Shown piece after piece: positions 33,927-42,414 of a DNA stretch of 64,000 nucleotides. Where the stretch lies: assembly GCA_905197955.1 (NCBI GenBank), contig CAJKAR010000009.1:1-64000 (forward strand). The letters run 5' to 3'. This DNA comes from an uncultured Lentisphaeria bacterium. GTDB lineage: Bacteria > Verrucomicrobiota > Lentisphaeria > Victivallales > UBA1829. The first letter of the stretch is position 1, and every line of letters starts with the position of its first letter. The translations under genes and the position numbers were made by a program. The notes under the pieces were generated by a model. That model did no database searches, was not told the origin of the DNA, and saw only the letters and a program-made list of their open reading frames with translations.

Positions 33927-35318
33927 TCACTGAATTTTCGGCATTACTTTTCTGTCCGGAGCTTTGACCATGGAGTCTTTCGCCGGATAGGCTCCGGCTT
34001 TTTCCTTGATGAACAGAACTCCGTTGACAACATCGTCTTCTCCGAAATTCAGCATGAGTTTTGCAATGGTGTATTTTCCGGTCCAGACGAGAGAGCGGAG
34101 TCTTTCCTTGGCGGCTTCTCTCGGATTGTCGCGCTGAAGATCATCTTTTCCGTAGCGGGCGACAAACTGCTCCTTCAGTTTCAGGAAGTCGATCAGCGTG
34201 ACGCGGGTGTAATACGTGATGACGCGAGACAGCTTGTTGTTGATGTAATCAAACTGAATGTTCCGGATAAGACGATTCGGCGTAATGAAGTAGTCATATT
34301 CCTTGGTTGCCAGAACACTGTAGTTTTCATATTGCAGAGCCAGGCGCGCCTCGCCGCGGGTGAAATCCCAGAACGCCGGGGAATAGCCGAGATCGCTGTC
34401 GATTCCCTTGAGGGAATTGGATTTCGTTTTATTTTCATTGATTTTGGCAATGAGCTGATTTTCATTGGGGGTGTCGAAAACGAGGATTTCCTTGTCATCG
34501 AAACTGTTGCTCTTGTTGGAAGAGGAGGCGCGGACTCGTTCTTTTTCGATGTAGCTTTCCGTGAGTTTCGCTGCGGTGAACCAGCGGTCCAGAACGTTGA
34601 TGTAACCGGCGTTTTCGTTGGCGATTTCCTGTGCATCCTTCAATTTATTGAATGCGGAGGTGAGAGCATCGCTTCGTCTGTCGCGGTATTTATTGTAGCG
34701 TGTGGAGATATATTCTTCCCGTTTGGCGTCTGAATATTTCTTGTCGATCTTGATTTTATCTTCCGGCAGAACGTCGTAGTAGGGGATGACACGGGATCCG
34801 ATTTTCACCGTTCTGCCGTTGAAGGCGTAGAAGGGACCGGATACGGCAAGAATCTTGGGCCCGCGATAGTATTTCACCGTGATATGATCGCGCAGTTTGT
34901 ACTGGACAAAACGTTTGGCAGCTTCCGCAGTCAGTTCCTTTTTCAGCTGTTCCAGAGATTTCGGGAACTGTTTTTCAATCTGTTTCCGGGCAAGATCCAT
35001 CAGCACTTTTGTGGAGCGGGTATCGAGAGGTTTTTTCGGATTCATATCGATTTCCGCAGCAACATCGCTCATGATTGCTTTTGCAACATCGTTATTGTTG
35101 ATGTCTTCTCCGGCATCAATGTGAGCTTTGATTGTCTGCTGAATGAAACTGTCTTTTGCACGGGAGATCCCGAGGTAACTGGTATCCTGGGGATGGACGT
35201 ATTTGATTTTCATGCCTGTCGTTGCTTTTCCCGAACTCTTCTTGACCTGTGCGTCGGAAACTGTTCCGGCGGCAAGTCCCAATACGAGGAAAAGAACTCC
35301 TGCCCTGACCCAATTCAT
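33927..35318 (-). CDS. Exported protein of unknown function, strongly expressed candidate
   Basis: I do not recognise this family. The 463-residue product starts with a signal peptide (about 1-24, ending SDAQ) and continues as a charged, lysine-rich mature protein with likely helical stretches (about 60-140 and 200-290). There are no cysteines to suggest metal binding. A near-consensus promoter (35422-35450) drives it with a leader of about 95 bases, so it may be abundant. Its gene is divergent from the GH78 gene with 409 bp between. Periplasmic or surface location is likely. Confidence 0.75.
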   Translation of the reverse strand: MNWVRAGVLFLVLGLAAGTVSDAQVKKSSGKATTGMKIKYVHPQDTSYLGISRAKDSFIQQTIKAHIDAGEDINNNDVAKAIMSDVAAEIDMNPKKPLDTRSTKVLMDLARKQIEKQFPKSLEQLKKELTAEAAKRFVQYKLRDHITVKYYRGPKILAVSGPFYAFNGRTVKIGSRVIPYYDVLPEDKIKIDKKYSDAKREEYISTRYNKYRDRRSDALTSAFNKLKDAQEIANENAGYINVLDRWFTAAKLTESYIEKERVRASSSNKSNSFDDKEILVFDTPNENQLIAKINENKTKSNSLKGIDSDLGYSPAFWDFTRGEARLALQYENYSVLATKEYDYFITPNRLIRNIQFDYINNKLSRVITYYTRVTLIDFLKLKEQFVARYGKDDLQRDNPREAAKERLRSLVWTGKYTIAKLMLNFGEDDVVNGVLFIKEKAGAYPAKDSMVKAPDRKVMPKIQ

Positions 35319-35727
35319 AACCTAAAACTTTCTTTTCTAAAAAATTCCATCTGTATTTTCTGTTGCGAAAAAATTCCGTTCTCCCCGTAAATTTCTCTCT
35401 CCCAGAAAAATAAACATATACATTATACCACATTTTTTTCATTTTGGCAATACCCCTTGAAAAATAATTTTCAGCAAAAGGCGTTTTGCACCTCAGGCGC
35501 TTCCATGATTTACGCTGTTTTTTTCTGTATGGGGGGAGGTATTCTGGATGAGTCTTCTCATTTCCGAATAAAGCAAGTGAAAGGAATTGCAGGACAGTAT
35601 TCTGCGATTTATTCCGGGAAAGCGGAAGAAAAATAACGGGATTTGAAAATTTGCGGTTCGGTGATATTGTCTCGAAAGATTTTGCGATGGAAGTTCTGAC
35701 AAGGGGTCGGGAAAGGATGCGTTTTTT
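35319..35727. other. Divergent intergenic region, 409 bp
   Basis: I see no gene here. It contains the minus-strand promoter at 35422-35450, a small hairpin GCAAAA/TTTTGC (35474-35479/35484-35489), and a weak plus-strand promoter candidate TTGAAA (35643-35648) with TATTGT (35665-35670) before the GH78 gene. The left half is very AT-rich. Confidence 0.7.
35422..35450 (-). promoter_or_regulatory. Promoter of the 463-residue exported protein
   Basis: On the minus strand TTGCCA (35445-35450), 17 bp ending GTGG, TATAAT (35422-35427). It has the same -35 box and GTGG pre--10 bases as the FmdB-rsmA promoter at 38599-38627. Confidence 0.85.
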
Positions 35728-37851
35728 ATGGAAAATACGAAGATGAGTGCTCTGCAGGAGGAGGGGGACGGCGCTGAACGGGAGCACCGCTTTCTGGGAA
35801 AGTGGATCACGGCGGGAGAATTTCTGCACCTGCCGCGTCTGAATGTATTTCATCGTCAGCTGGATTCCGAAACGCGCGGACGCATCGAAAACAGGGTGCG
35901 GGATCGCCATATTCTGTTTCGTCGGGAGTTCGAGCTTTCCGATCTTCCGGCTCATGCGCTGCTCTTTTTCTCCGCGGACGACTATGCCAAGGTGTATTTG
36001 AATGGCCGACAGATCGGACAGGGACCAATTCCCGGTTATGTGTTTCATACATTCTATTCCTGTGTCGATGTTGCTCCGTATCTGCGGAAAGGGAAAAATG
36101 TGCTTGCCGTTCACTCCTACTATCAGGGATTGATCAATCGCGTGTGGGTGAGCGGGGATAACCGTCACGGCTTCCTCTGCGATCTTGAGTGTGACGGAGT
36201 GGTTGTTCTTGCTTCCGATGAAACATTTTTCTGCCGTCCGCATACCGGGTATTCATCGGCGGGCGTTGCCGGATACGATACCCAGTTCCTGGAACGGTAC
36301 GATTCCTCTGTACCTGAAGTCGGATTTGAACAGATGGATTTTGATGCCTCGCATTGGGCTCAGGCTCGCCTGGTTCCCGCTCCGGAATACCGGATGTTTT
36401 CCTCGCCGCTGGATTCGCTTGAGATCGAACGGATCGTCCCCGCCAGAATTGAGCAGATTGCGGAAAATCGGATTCGGATTGATTTTGGTGGAATGTATGT
36501 CGGCGCTTTGGAATTGACGGCTTCGGGCAGAAACGGCGACTCCATTGAGATGCGGTTCGGACAGGAACTGGAAGCGGATGGTTCCGTTCGATACCGTCTG
36601 CGTGCGAACTGTACGTATGTCGAGTATTTTCTGCTCTCCGGCAAAGAGGGGGATCGACTGGATCAGTTCGACTATAAATCCTTCCGGTATGTGGAGCTGA
36701 TTCTGCCGGAGGCCGGGGCGGTCCGGGTGGAAATGGATTCCATTCGTCTGGCGGCGCGGCACATGCCGTTTCGTCTGGCGGCGCACTGCCGGTATGAGGA
36801 TGAGAAAGCTCGGCAGGTCTGGAACCTGTGCGTTCGTACCATTCACTACGGCGTTCAGGAACAGATTCAGGACTGTATGGAGAGGGAAAAGGGATATTAT
36901 CTCGGCGACGGCTGCTATACTATGCTCACCTGGTGTATCCTGACCGGCAATTATGCGCCCATGTATAAATTCATCGACGATTTCCTCCGCACCTCCTTCA
37001 TCAACGCCGGCCTGATGACCTGCGCCAACTGCTCTTTCATGCAGGAGATCGCCGAATATCCGCTGATGATGTTTTTTCTGCTTCCTGTGCTGATGGAGAG
37101 ACCGGGCGGAAAAGAGTTTGTCCGTTCACGTCTGCCGGAATTCCGTAAGATTCTCGACTTCTACCGCGAACAGTACGCCTGTCCGGGAGGACTGCTTTCC
37201 AATCTCGACAAATGGTGCGTCGTCGAATGGCCCCAGAATATGCGCGACGGCTACGATGCGGAAATTACCGAAGGCAAAGTCTGTACGGTCATGCACAATG
37301 CCATCAACGCCTGGTATGTCGGAGCGATCCGCTGTTTCAATCGCGTTGCGGACTCTTTGAACGAGTCTCCGTATCCCGGAGAACGGGAACTAGCGCAGGA
37401 GTTCGTCCACAGATTCTACCTTCCGTCCGAAGGACTGTTCCGCGACAGCGTGCTTTCGAATCACATCAGCATGCCGGGCAACATCTATGCCTGGTTCTTC
37501 GGGCTCTGTCCCGATCGAACCTGCGAACGGAAGGTTGTTGACATGATCCGCCGGAAGCGCTTGTCGCAGAGTCTCTTTTTCGTGACCTTTCCGCTGCTTG
37601 CCGGACTCCGGCGCGACGGCGAGGAGGAGCTCCTTCACGATCTCCTGACCGATGACAACGCCTGGCTCCGCATGATCCGTGAAGGCGCCACCGCCACCTT
37701 TGAGGGCTGGGGGAAAGAGACCAAATGGAACACCTCTCTTTTCCATCTGACTCTCTCGTTCGCCGCTGTTTTTCTGGCGGAGGAGAGCCGAATCGGTTCT
37801 CTGCTTGACTTTCGCACCAGGGAGGAAGACTCCTCTTCCGGTCTGCTTTGA
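35728..37851 (+). CDS. GH78 alpha-L-rhamnosidase-like protein
   Basis: The 707-residue product has the GH78 layout: an N-terminal beta-sandwich that binds carbohydrate (about 60-150, with SADDYAKVYLNGRQIG), a second beta domain (about 225-345, IDFGGMYVGALELTASG) and an (alpha/alpha)6 barrel (about 355-690). The barrel starts with QDCMEREKGYYLGDG, matching the family's acid-bearing DCxxREr motif. GH78 enzymes release alpha-L-rhamnose from glycans. No signal peptide is visible, so it appears cytoplasmic. AAAGGA lies nine bases before the ATG. It ends 33 bp before the convergent cobO gene. Confidence 0.85.
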   Translation: MENTKMSALQEEGDGAEREHRFLGKWITAGEFLHLPRLNVFHRQLDSETRGRIENRVRDRHILFRREFELSDLPAHALLFFSADDYAKVYLNGRQIGQGPIPGYVFHTFYSCVDVAPYLRKGKNVLAVHSYYQGLINRVWVSGDNRHGFLCDLECDGVVVLASDETFFCRPHTGYSSAGVAGYDTQFLERYDSSVPEVGFEQMDFDASHWAQARLVPAPEYRMFSSPLDSLEIERIVPARIEQIAENRIRIDFGGMYVGALELTASGRNGDSIEMRFGQELEADGSVRYRLRANCTYVEYFLLSGKEGDRLDQFDYKSFRYVELILPEAGAVRVEMDSIRLAARHMPFRLAAHCRYEDEKARQVWNLCVRTIHYGVQEQIQDCMEREKGYYLGDGCYTMLTWCILTGNYAPMYKFIDDFLRTSFINAGLMTCANCSFMQEIAEYPLMMFFLLPVLMERPGGKEFVRSRLPEFRKILDFYREQYACPGGLLSNLDKWCVVEWPQNMRDGYDAEITEGKVCTVMHNAINAWYVGAIRCFNRVADSLNESPYPGERELAQEFVHRFYLPSEGLFRDSVLSNHISMPGNIYAWFFGLCPDRTCERKVVDMIRRKRLSQSLFFVTFPLLAGLRRDGEEELLHDLLTDDNAWLRMIREGATATFEGWGKETKWNTSLFHLTLSFAAVFLAEESRIGSLLDFRTREEDSSSGLL

Positions 37852-37884
37852 GCAAGTTCCCCGAAAGACGATCCTTGCGGATTC

Positions 37885-38418
37885 TTAAAAATCAATTCCC
37901 CGGATCGCGGGAATTCCTTTGTCGTACGGGTGCTTGACGGAGCGGATTTCGGAAACCAGATCGCTGAGTTCCAGCAGCGGCGCAGGCGCATAACGGCCCG
38001 TGATGATGACATTCTGACGAACCTGCCGGTTTTTCAACGCTTCGAGAACGGAATCCAGATTCAGCCATTGGTAATGCAGAGCGATGTTCAGTTCGTCCAT
38101 GACGAACAGATCGATCTGATTGTCCTGGAGAAGAGCTTCTGCGCGTTTCCATCCGGCTTCCGCCATTCCTTTGTGGTCTCCGGGATGCCAGCTGAGTCCG
38201 GCTCCGACCTGCTCAAAGTGCAGCAACGGATGATTCAGCGATGCAAAAAAACGCTTTTCTCCCGTTTCAAAACTCCCTTTGACAAATTGGAGAAATACCA
38301 CTTTCCAGCCCCAGCCGAGCGCACGGATCGTGATCCCGAACGCACTTGTCGTTTTCCCTTTCCCATTGCCTGTGATATTCAAAAGAATTCCGGCATTTCG
38401 ATCTTCTTCCTTCAGCAT
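37885..38418 (-). CDS. cobO: Cob(I)yrinic acid a,c-diamide adenosyltransferase
   Basis: CobO (BtuR/CobA type) transfers the adenosyl group of ATP to cob(I)alamin or its precursors. The 177-residue product has the P-loop TGNGKGKT (16-23), LGWGWKV near 34-40, QFVKGSFETGE and the VMDELNIA motif near 107-114. No other cobalamin gene is in the window, so it may serve salvage. Its own minus-strand promoter is at 38460-38488. Confidence 0.93.
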   Translation of the reverse strand: MLKEEDRNAGILLNITGNGKGKTTSAFGITIRALGWGWKVVFLQFVKGSFETGEKRFFASLNHPLLHFEQVGAGLSWHPGDHKGMAEAGWKRAEALLQDNQIDLFVMDELNIALHYQWLNLDSVLEALKNRQVRQNVIITGRYAPAPLLELSDLVSEIRSVKHPYDKGIPAIRGIDF

Positions 38419-38459
38419 AAGCGATTCCGTTTGTGATTGATGTTGCGCAGTTTCCTTTT

Positions 38460-38488
38460 ATAATATCATGGAAGTATGGAATCTTCAA
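38460..38488 (-). promoter_or_regulatory. Promoter of cobO
   Basis: On the minus strand TTGAAG (38483-38488), 17 bp, TATTAT (38460-38465), about 42 bp before the ATG. Confidence 0.65.
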
Positions 38489-38598
38489 ATGGAAAAATCC
38501 GTTCCGAGAGCGGATCATGCAAAGAATCGCATGGGAGCCCGGCGCCCAGTTTTCCGCTCTTCTCCCTTTGACAGTGACGGCAGATTTTCCGGCAGGAG

Positions 38599-38627
38599 TT
38601 GCCAAAGTGCATTTTTTGTGGTATATT
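38599..38627 (+). promoter_or_regulatory. Promoter of the FmdB-rsmA unit
   Basis: TTGCCA (38599-38604), 17 bp ending GTGG, TATATT (38622-38627), about 39 bp before the FmdB ATG. Confidence 0.8.
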
Positions 38628-38665
38628 ACAAGGGGGGAGGAACGGAAAAATGGAAGGAACAGGGA

Positions 38666-38899
38666 ATGCCGATTTTTGAATATGTCTGTAAAACGTGCGG
38701 AAAAGAGTTTGAAAAACTGGTGCCTTCCGCACAGACGAAGGTTTCGTGTCCGGAGTGTTCCGGGGAACAGGTCGTGAAAAAACTTTCCCGATTCGCCGCG
38801 GCGGTGAAGGAGAGCGGCGGATGCCCGTCGAAGGAGTTCTGTCCTTCGGCTTCCTCCGGATGCGGGTGCGGCCATGGCGGCTGCTGTCATCATCACTAG
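38666..38899 (+). CDS. FmdB family zinc-ribbon protein
   Basis: The 77-residue product starts MPIFEYVCKTCGKEFE, the hallmark of the FmdB/CxxC_CxxC_SSSS family. C8/C11 and C28/C31 should hold one zinc. The tail is a cysteine-, glycine- and histidine-rich extension ending CCHHH, which may bind further metal. The role of the family is not settled; it has been linked to regulation and to outer-membrane processes in different bacteria. I chose the ATG at 38666, close behind AGGGA; the frame is open upstream to 38468 but without family similarity. rsmA starts 10 bp downstream. Confidence 0.88.
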   Translation: MPIFEYVCKTCGKEFEKLVPSAQTKVSCPECSGEQVVKKLSRFAAAVKESGGCPSKEFCPSASSGCGCGHGGCCHHH

Positions 38900-38909
38900 G
38901 GATTTTTTC

Positions 38910-39752
38910 ATGAAGAAAAACGAATTGACTGCTCTTCTGACGGCGCTGGGGGTGGAACCCAGTCGGAAACTCGGACAGAATTTTCTGGTGGATGAAAACT
39001 TTCTCGACTGGATCGTCAAGGAGGCTGGCGCGGCTCCCGGAGAAAAGATCGTGGAGGTCGGTCCCGGTTTCGGCGCGCTGACAAAACGGATGCTGGATCT
39101 TGGAGCGGAAGTGACCGCGGTGGAATTCGATCACCGGATCTGTGAATGGCTCCGGAGCGTTCTGGTTCCCAGAGGTCTCAGACTGATCGAAGGGGACGCC
39201 TGCAAAGTGGATTTCAGCGGAATCTACGGATCCGGAGTGCCGTTCCGGCTTGTCTCGAATCTGCCGTATTCGGCGGGAACGGTGGTCGTGGCAAAACTTC
39301 TGGAATCGGAACAGCCGCCCGAGGAGATGATTATCATGCTCCAGAAAGAGGTGGCAATGCGTCTGGCTTCCGGGGAGGGGGAGGAGGAGTATGGCGCGCT
39401 GTCCGTCCGTGCGCAGGCTGCGTATGAAGTGACTCCGCTGCGGATGGTGCCGCCTCAGCTGTTTCATCCCAGGCCGGAGGTGGATTCCTGTGTGCTGAGA
39501 ATGAAAAAACGTGCGGATCTGCCGTCGTATGAATTCCGAAAACTTCTGTCGCAGGTGACTCGCCTTGGATTTTCCCAGAGACGGAAGAAAATGATCAAAC
39601 AGCTTGCTTCCGTGTTTGGACGGGAGACAGTGGACCGGGCATATCAGGCCCTTGAGATTCCAGAGGCAATCCGCGCAGAACGCGTTTCCGTGGAAAAATT
39701 CAAACAGTTGACGGAGTGGTTCCTGCGACTGAAACAGAATCCGGATCTCTGA
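38910..39752 (+). CDS. rsmA: 16S rRNA dimethyladenosine transferase RsmA (KsgA)
   Basis: RsmA dimethylates two adjacent adenines in the 3' hairpin of 16S rRNA during small-subunit maturation. The 280-residue product has KLGQNFLVD (about 19-27), the SAM motif VEVGPGFGALT (about 46-56), and NLPYSAGT (about 113-120) with the catalytic NLPY. The C-terminal region with FRKLLSQVTRLGFSQRRKKM is also typical. The ATG at 38910 is the start matching family length. It forms a unit with the FmdB-like gene. Confidence 0.95.
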   Translation: MKKNELTALLTALGVEPSRKLGQNFLVDENFLDWIVKEAGAAPGEKIVEVGPGFGALTKRMLDLGAEVTAVEFDHRICEWLRSVLVPRGLRLIEGDACKVDFSGIYGSGVPFRLVSNLPYSAGTVVVAKLLESEQPPEEMIIMLQKEVAMRLASGEGEEEYGALSVRAQAAYEVTPLRMVPPQLFHPRPEVDSCVLRMKKRADLPSYEFRKLLSQVTRLGFSQRRKKMIKQLASVFGRETVDRAYQALEIPEAIRAERVSVEKFKQLTEWFLRLKQNPDL

Positions 39753-39891
39753 AACGAAAACCGGAAAAAAATGAGAAGAAAGGATTCTTGCAAGTAGAAA
39801 AATACGGAATATTGATATATATTCCTGAAAATTCGGGATTTGAAACAGCAGGACCGGCATTCCCGGCTTTGAGCTTTTAAGGAAAGAGAAA

Positions 39892-41982
39892 ATGGCCAGA
39901 CAAACGAATTATTATCTAGGGATCGACATCGGATCGACCACATTCAAAGCGGTTCTTATGACAGACGACGGAAAAGTCGGTCACGTCACTTACCAGCGCA
40001 CGAAACCGGTGGAAACCGGCAAGATCACCTGCAAGAGCAACTGCAGTCAATGCGGTCACTGCAATCTCGGTGCATTGAAGAAGACCGTGGACAATTTTCT
40101 CGCTGGCGCCGGACTGACGGAAAAGGATATCCGATGCACGGTCGTGACCGGCAGTCAGATCGTGGAGGACATCAAACGCTTCATCCCCTACGATTTTCAG
40201 GTGAGCGAAGTTTCCGCGCATGTTGCAGGAGCGCTTCACTATTATCCGCATGTCAAGGCGATTCTCGATGTCGGCGGGCAGGACAGCAAGGCGATGATCT
40301 ACAACGAGAAGATGGGAATGTGGACCTCCAAGATGAGCGGCATCTGCGCCGCCGGAACAGGAGCCTTCCTGGACAGCGTTGCCCTGAAGCTCGGAATCCC
40401 TGTCGAGGAGATGGCGGAGAAGGTCAATTATGACAGCGATCTGGAGTTTTCCTCCGTCTGTGCCGTTCTGAGTGCGACCTCGATCAACAAGTTCAAAAAC
40501 CGGATGCCTCTCGGACAGATCATCGGAGGAGCATGCCGGGCTCAGGCTCGAACCATCATCTCCGGAGTCGGCCAGCTTCTCTTCAACTACAAGGGCGATA
40601 TTGTGTTCCAGGGCGGCGTAGCATCGAATCGCGCGGTTGCCTATTATCTCAAAGAGATTACCGGAAACAACATCATCATTCCGGAGTTCCACTGTGTCAT
40701 GGGTGCGCTCGGCGCGGCGTGCCTTGCCAGAAAATACATTCAGCTCAAAGGAACGCTTGATACGAAGCCGATTGAATACGAGAAATCGCCGATGAAGTCG
40801 GTTTCCATGCGGGCGAACACGACGCGGCGGGAGTTCTTCTCCAAAGCCAAAGCGCCGATGGTCTGGCGGAATCTCTTCTTCCCGACCGAGATTTTGAATG
40901 CGCTCGGAGTCAAAATGCTGACGCTTGAAACCTACGCGGCCCTGTTTGCCCGGAACTCCAAACGGACGAAAAAGGCATTGGATATCGCCGCATACAAGGG
41001 GTTTGCCGGCGAGACGTGCTCCTTCCTCCGCGTGCTGGAAGGAACGGATCTGCCGAAACCGGATTTCGGCGTATCCACCTCTCAGCCCTGCCAGCAGGGG
41101 GAGCGCATTTTCCAGGATCTTGCAAGACAGTACAATTTCTCCGACCGTTTCTATTCTCTTCACACGCCGATCAACGCGGAGGATCCGAACTCCGTGGAGC
41201 AGATCGCCGAAGGTCTCGAAGAGGCGGTTGCCCTGATGGAAAAGGCGCTTGGAATGAAAATGGATATGGGACGTCTTGCAGAGGCATGTCAGCTTTCCAA
41301 TGAAGCGGCGGAAATTTCCAAGAAATGTAATGAACTCCGCTGGTCCAGTCCCCCGCTGATCCGTGGGGCGGAAGGAGTCTATAATGCGGTTCTGTTTTCT
41401 CAGCTCTGGGGAAAAAAGGAGTTGGTCGAGATTCAGAAGCAGTTCTATGAGGATCTCTGCATCAAGAAGGAATGGGCGGAAAAGCATTATAAACGCGAAG
41501 ATACCCATCGTCTGCTGTGGCTCCATCTTCCGCCGTTCTACGATACGAAGATTCTGGATTTCATCGAGATGACCTGTCGAGCGCCGATCGTCTTCGAGGA
41601 GGTCAATTTTGTGGACTGGGATATGCTGAATCCCGATGATCCATACCGTTCTCTTGCGCGTAAACTTCTCACGGTCGGTTACCTGGATCCGAAACTGAGA
41701 GTGAACTACATCAGTTCGAATGCGGAGAAATCCGGATTGAACGGCTGCATTCTTTACAATCACGGATTTGGCAGATGCTCCCTTTCGGACAGCTGTTTCG
41801 CCAAGCATCTGCGGGAGGAGCTCGACAAGGTCGGACTTCCGCTCCTGACTCTCGACGGCGACTGCATGGATCCCACCACCGATCCCTGCAGCACCACGAC
41901 CAAGATCAGTGCTTTTGTGGAATCGTTGAATGCTAAAAAATACGGCAACATGTTCGGCAGACTCAAGGGAGGTCGGAAATGA
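39892..41982 (+). CDS. Fusion of a BcrAD/BadF-type activase with a 2-hydroxyacyl-CoA dehydratase (HgdB)-like domain
   Basis: The first half (about 1-285) is an ASKHA-fold ATPase like HgdC: nucleotide loop GIDIGSTTFKA (10-20), GGQD near 128-131, and the two cluster ligands C152 (GICAAGTGAF) and C190 (FSSVCAVLSAT). The second half (about 310-690) resembles the HgdB/BcrB subunit, with C376, C400 and C629/C635 in the expected places. Normally these are separate proteins; the activase injects a low-potential electron into the dehydratase or a double-cubane protein. An additional C47-x3-C51-x2-C54-x2-C57 motif is inserted in the activase and may hold another cluster. A cupin gene overlaps its stop by four bases. 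The reaction is unknown. Confidence 0.87.
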   Translation: MARQTNYYLGIDIGSTTFKAVLMTDDGKVGHVTYQRTKPVETGKITCKSNCSQCGHCNLGALKKTVDNFLAGAGLTEKDIRCTVVTGSQIVEDIKRFIPYDFQVSEVSAHVAGALHYYPHVKAILDVGGQDSKAMIYNEKMGMWTSKMSGICAAGTGAFLDSVALKLGIPVEEMAEKVNYDSDLEFSSVCAVLSATSINKFKNRMPLGQIIGGACRAQARTIISGVGQLLFNYKGDIVFQGGVASNRAVAYYLKEITGNNIIIPEFHCVMGALGAACLARKYIQLKGTLDTKPIEYEKSPMKSVSMRANTTRREFFSKAKAPMVWRNLFFPTEILNALGVKMLTLETYAALFARNSKRTKKALDIAAYKGFAGETCSFLRVLEGTDLPKPDFGVSTSQPCQQGERIFQDLARQYNFSDRFYSLHTPINAEDPNSVEQIAEGLEEAVALMEKALGMKMDMGRLAEACQLSNEAAEISKKCNELRWSSPPLIRGAEGVYNAVLFSQLWGKKELVEIQKQFYEDLCIKKEWAEKHYKREDTHRLLWLHLPPFYDTKILDFIEMTCRAPIVFEEVNFVDWDMLNPDDPYRSLARKLLTVGYLDPKLRVNYISSNAEKSGLNGCILYNHGFGRCSLSDSCFAKHLREELDKVGLPLLTLDGDCMDPTTDPCSTTTKISAFVESLNAKKYGNMFGRLKGGRK

Positions 41983-42329
41983 TCAGAAAACCGGCAGAGT
42001 TCGGAAAAGAAGTTCGGAAAAACATGCGCGGTGGCGATGGCGAAGTCATCGTTTCCGCAATCTGGAAGCCCGGCGAGGAGATGAAGTCCAATACAAGAAT
42101 GTATTCCAAACTGATTCTGGAGCCCGGCTGTTCCATCGGTCTCCATCCGCATGAGAACGAGGAAGAACTCTTCTTCATTCTGAAAGGACGGGCGGAGACC
42201 ATCGACAATGGCGAACCGAAAATTCTGGAAGCCGGCGATGCCAGCATTACACGAAGCGGGGAATCGCACAGTCTGAAAAACATCGGTTCGGATACGCTGG
42301 AAGTCCTGGCGATCATCGCCCGTTACTGA
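41979..42329 (+). CDS. Cupin domain protein
   Basis: The 116-residue single-domain cupin has the metal ligand set H56, H58, E62 or E63 (HPHENEEELFFILKG) and H97 (SGESHSL). Such proteins bind a metal and may be small enzymes, isomerases or sensors. Its ATG overlaps the stop of the activase/dehydratase fusion by four bases (ATGA), so the two are translated together and probably belong to one process. The mscS gene follows 85 bp later. Confidence 0.88.
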   Translation: MIRKPAEFGKEVRKNMRGGDGEVIVSAIWKPGEEMKSNTRMYSKLILEPGCSIGLHPHENEEELFFILKGRAETIDNGEPKILEAGDASITRSGESHSLKNIGSDTLEVLAIIARY

Positions 42330-42414
42330 TGATCTGTTCCGGTGCATGATCCGGCGGTATGCAGATGTGTTCTCAGCCGCCGGCTCCATAATGCAACCAT
42401 CAAGGGGGAGAAGA

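Noticed and set aside
39916..41808. A 630-codon minus-strand frame opposite the activase/dehydratase fusion
   Set aside because: The plus-strand frame has clear motifs and a start; the antisense frame is a by-product of codon bias, as are similar long frames opposite the sensor kinase and the enolase-superfamily gene.
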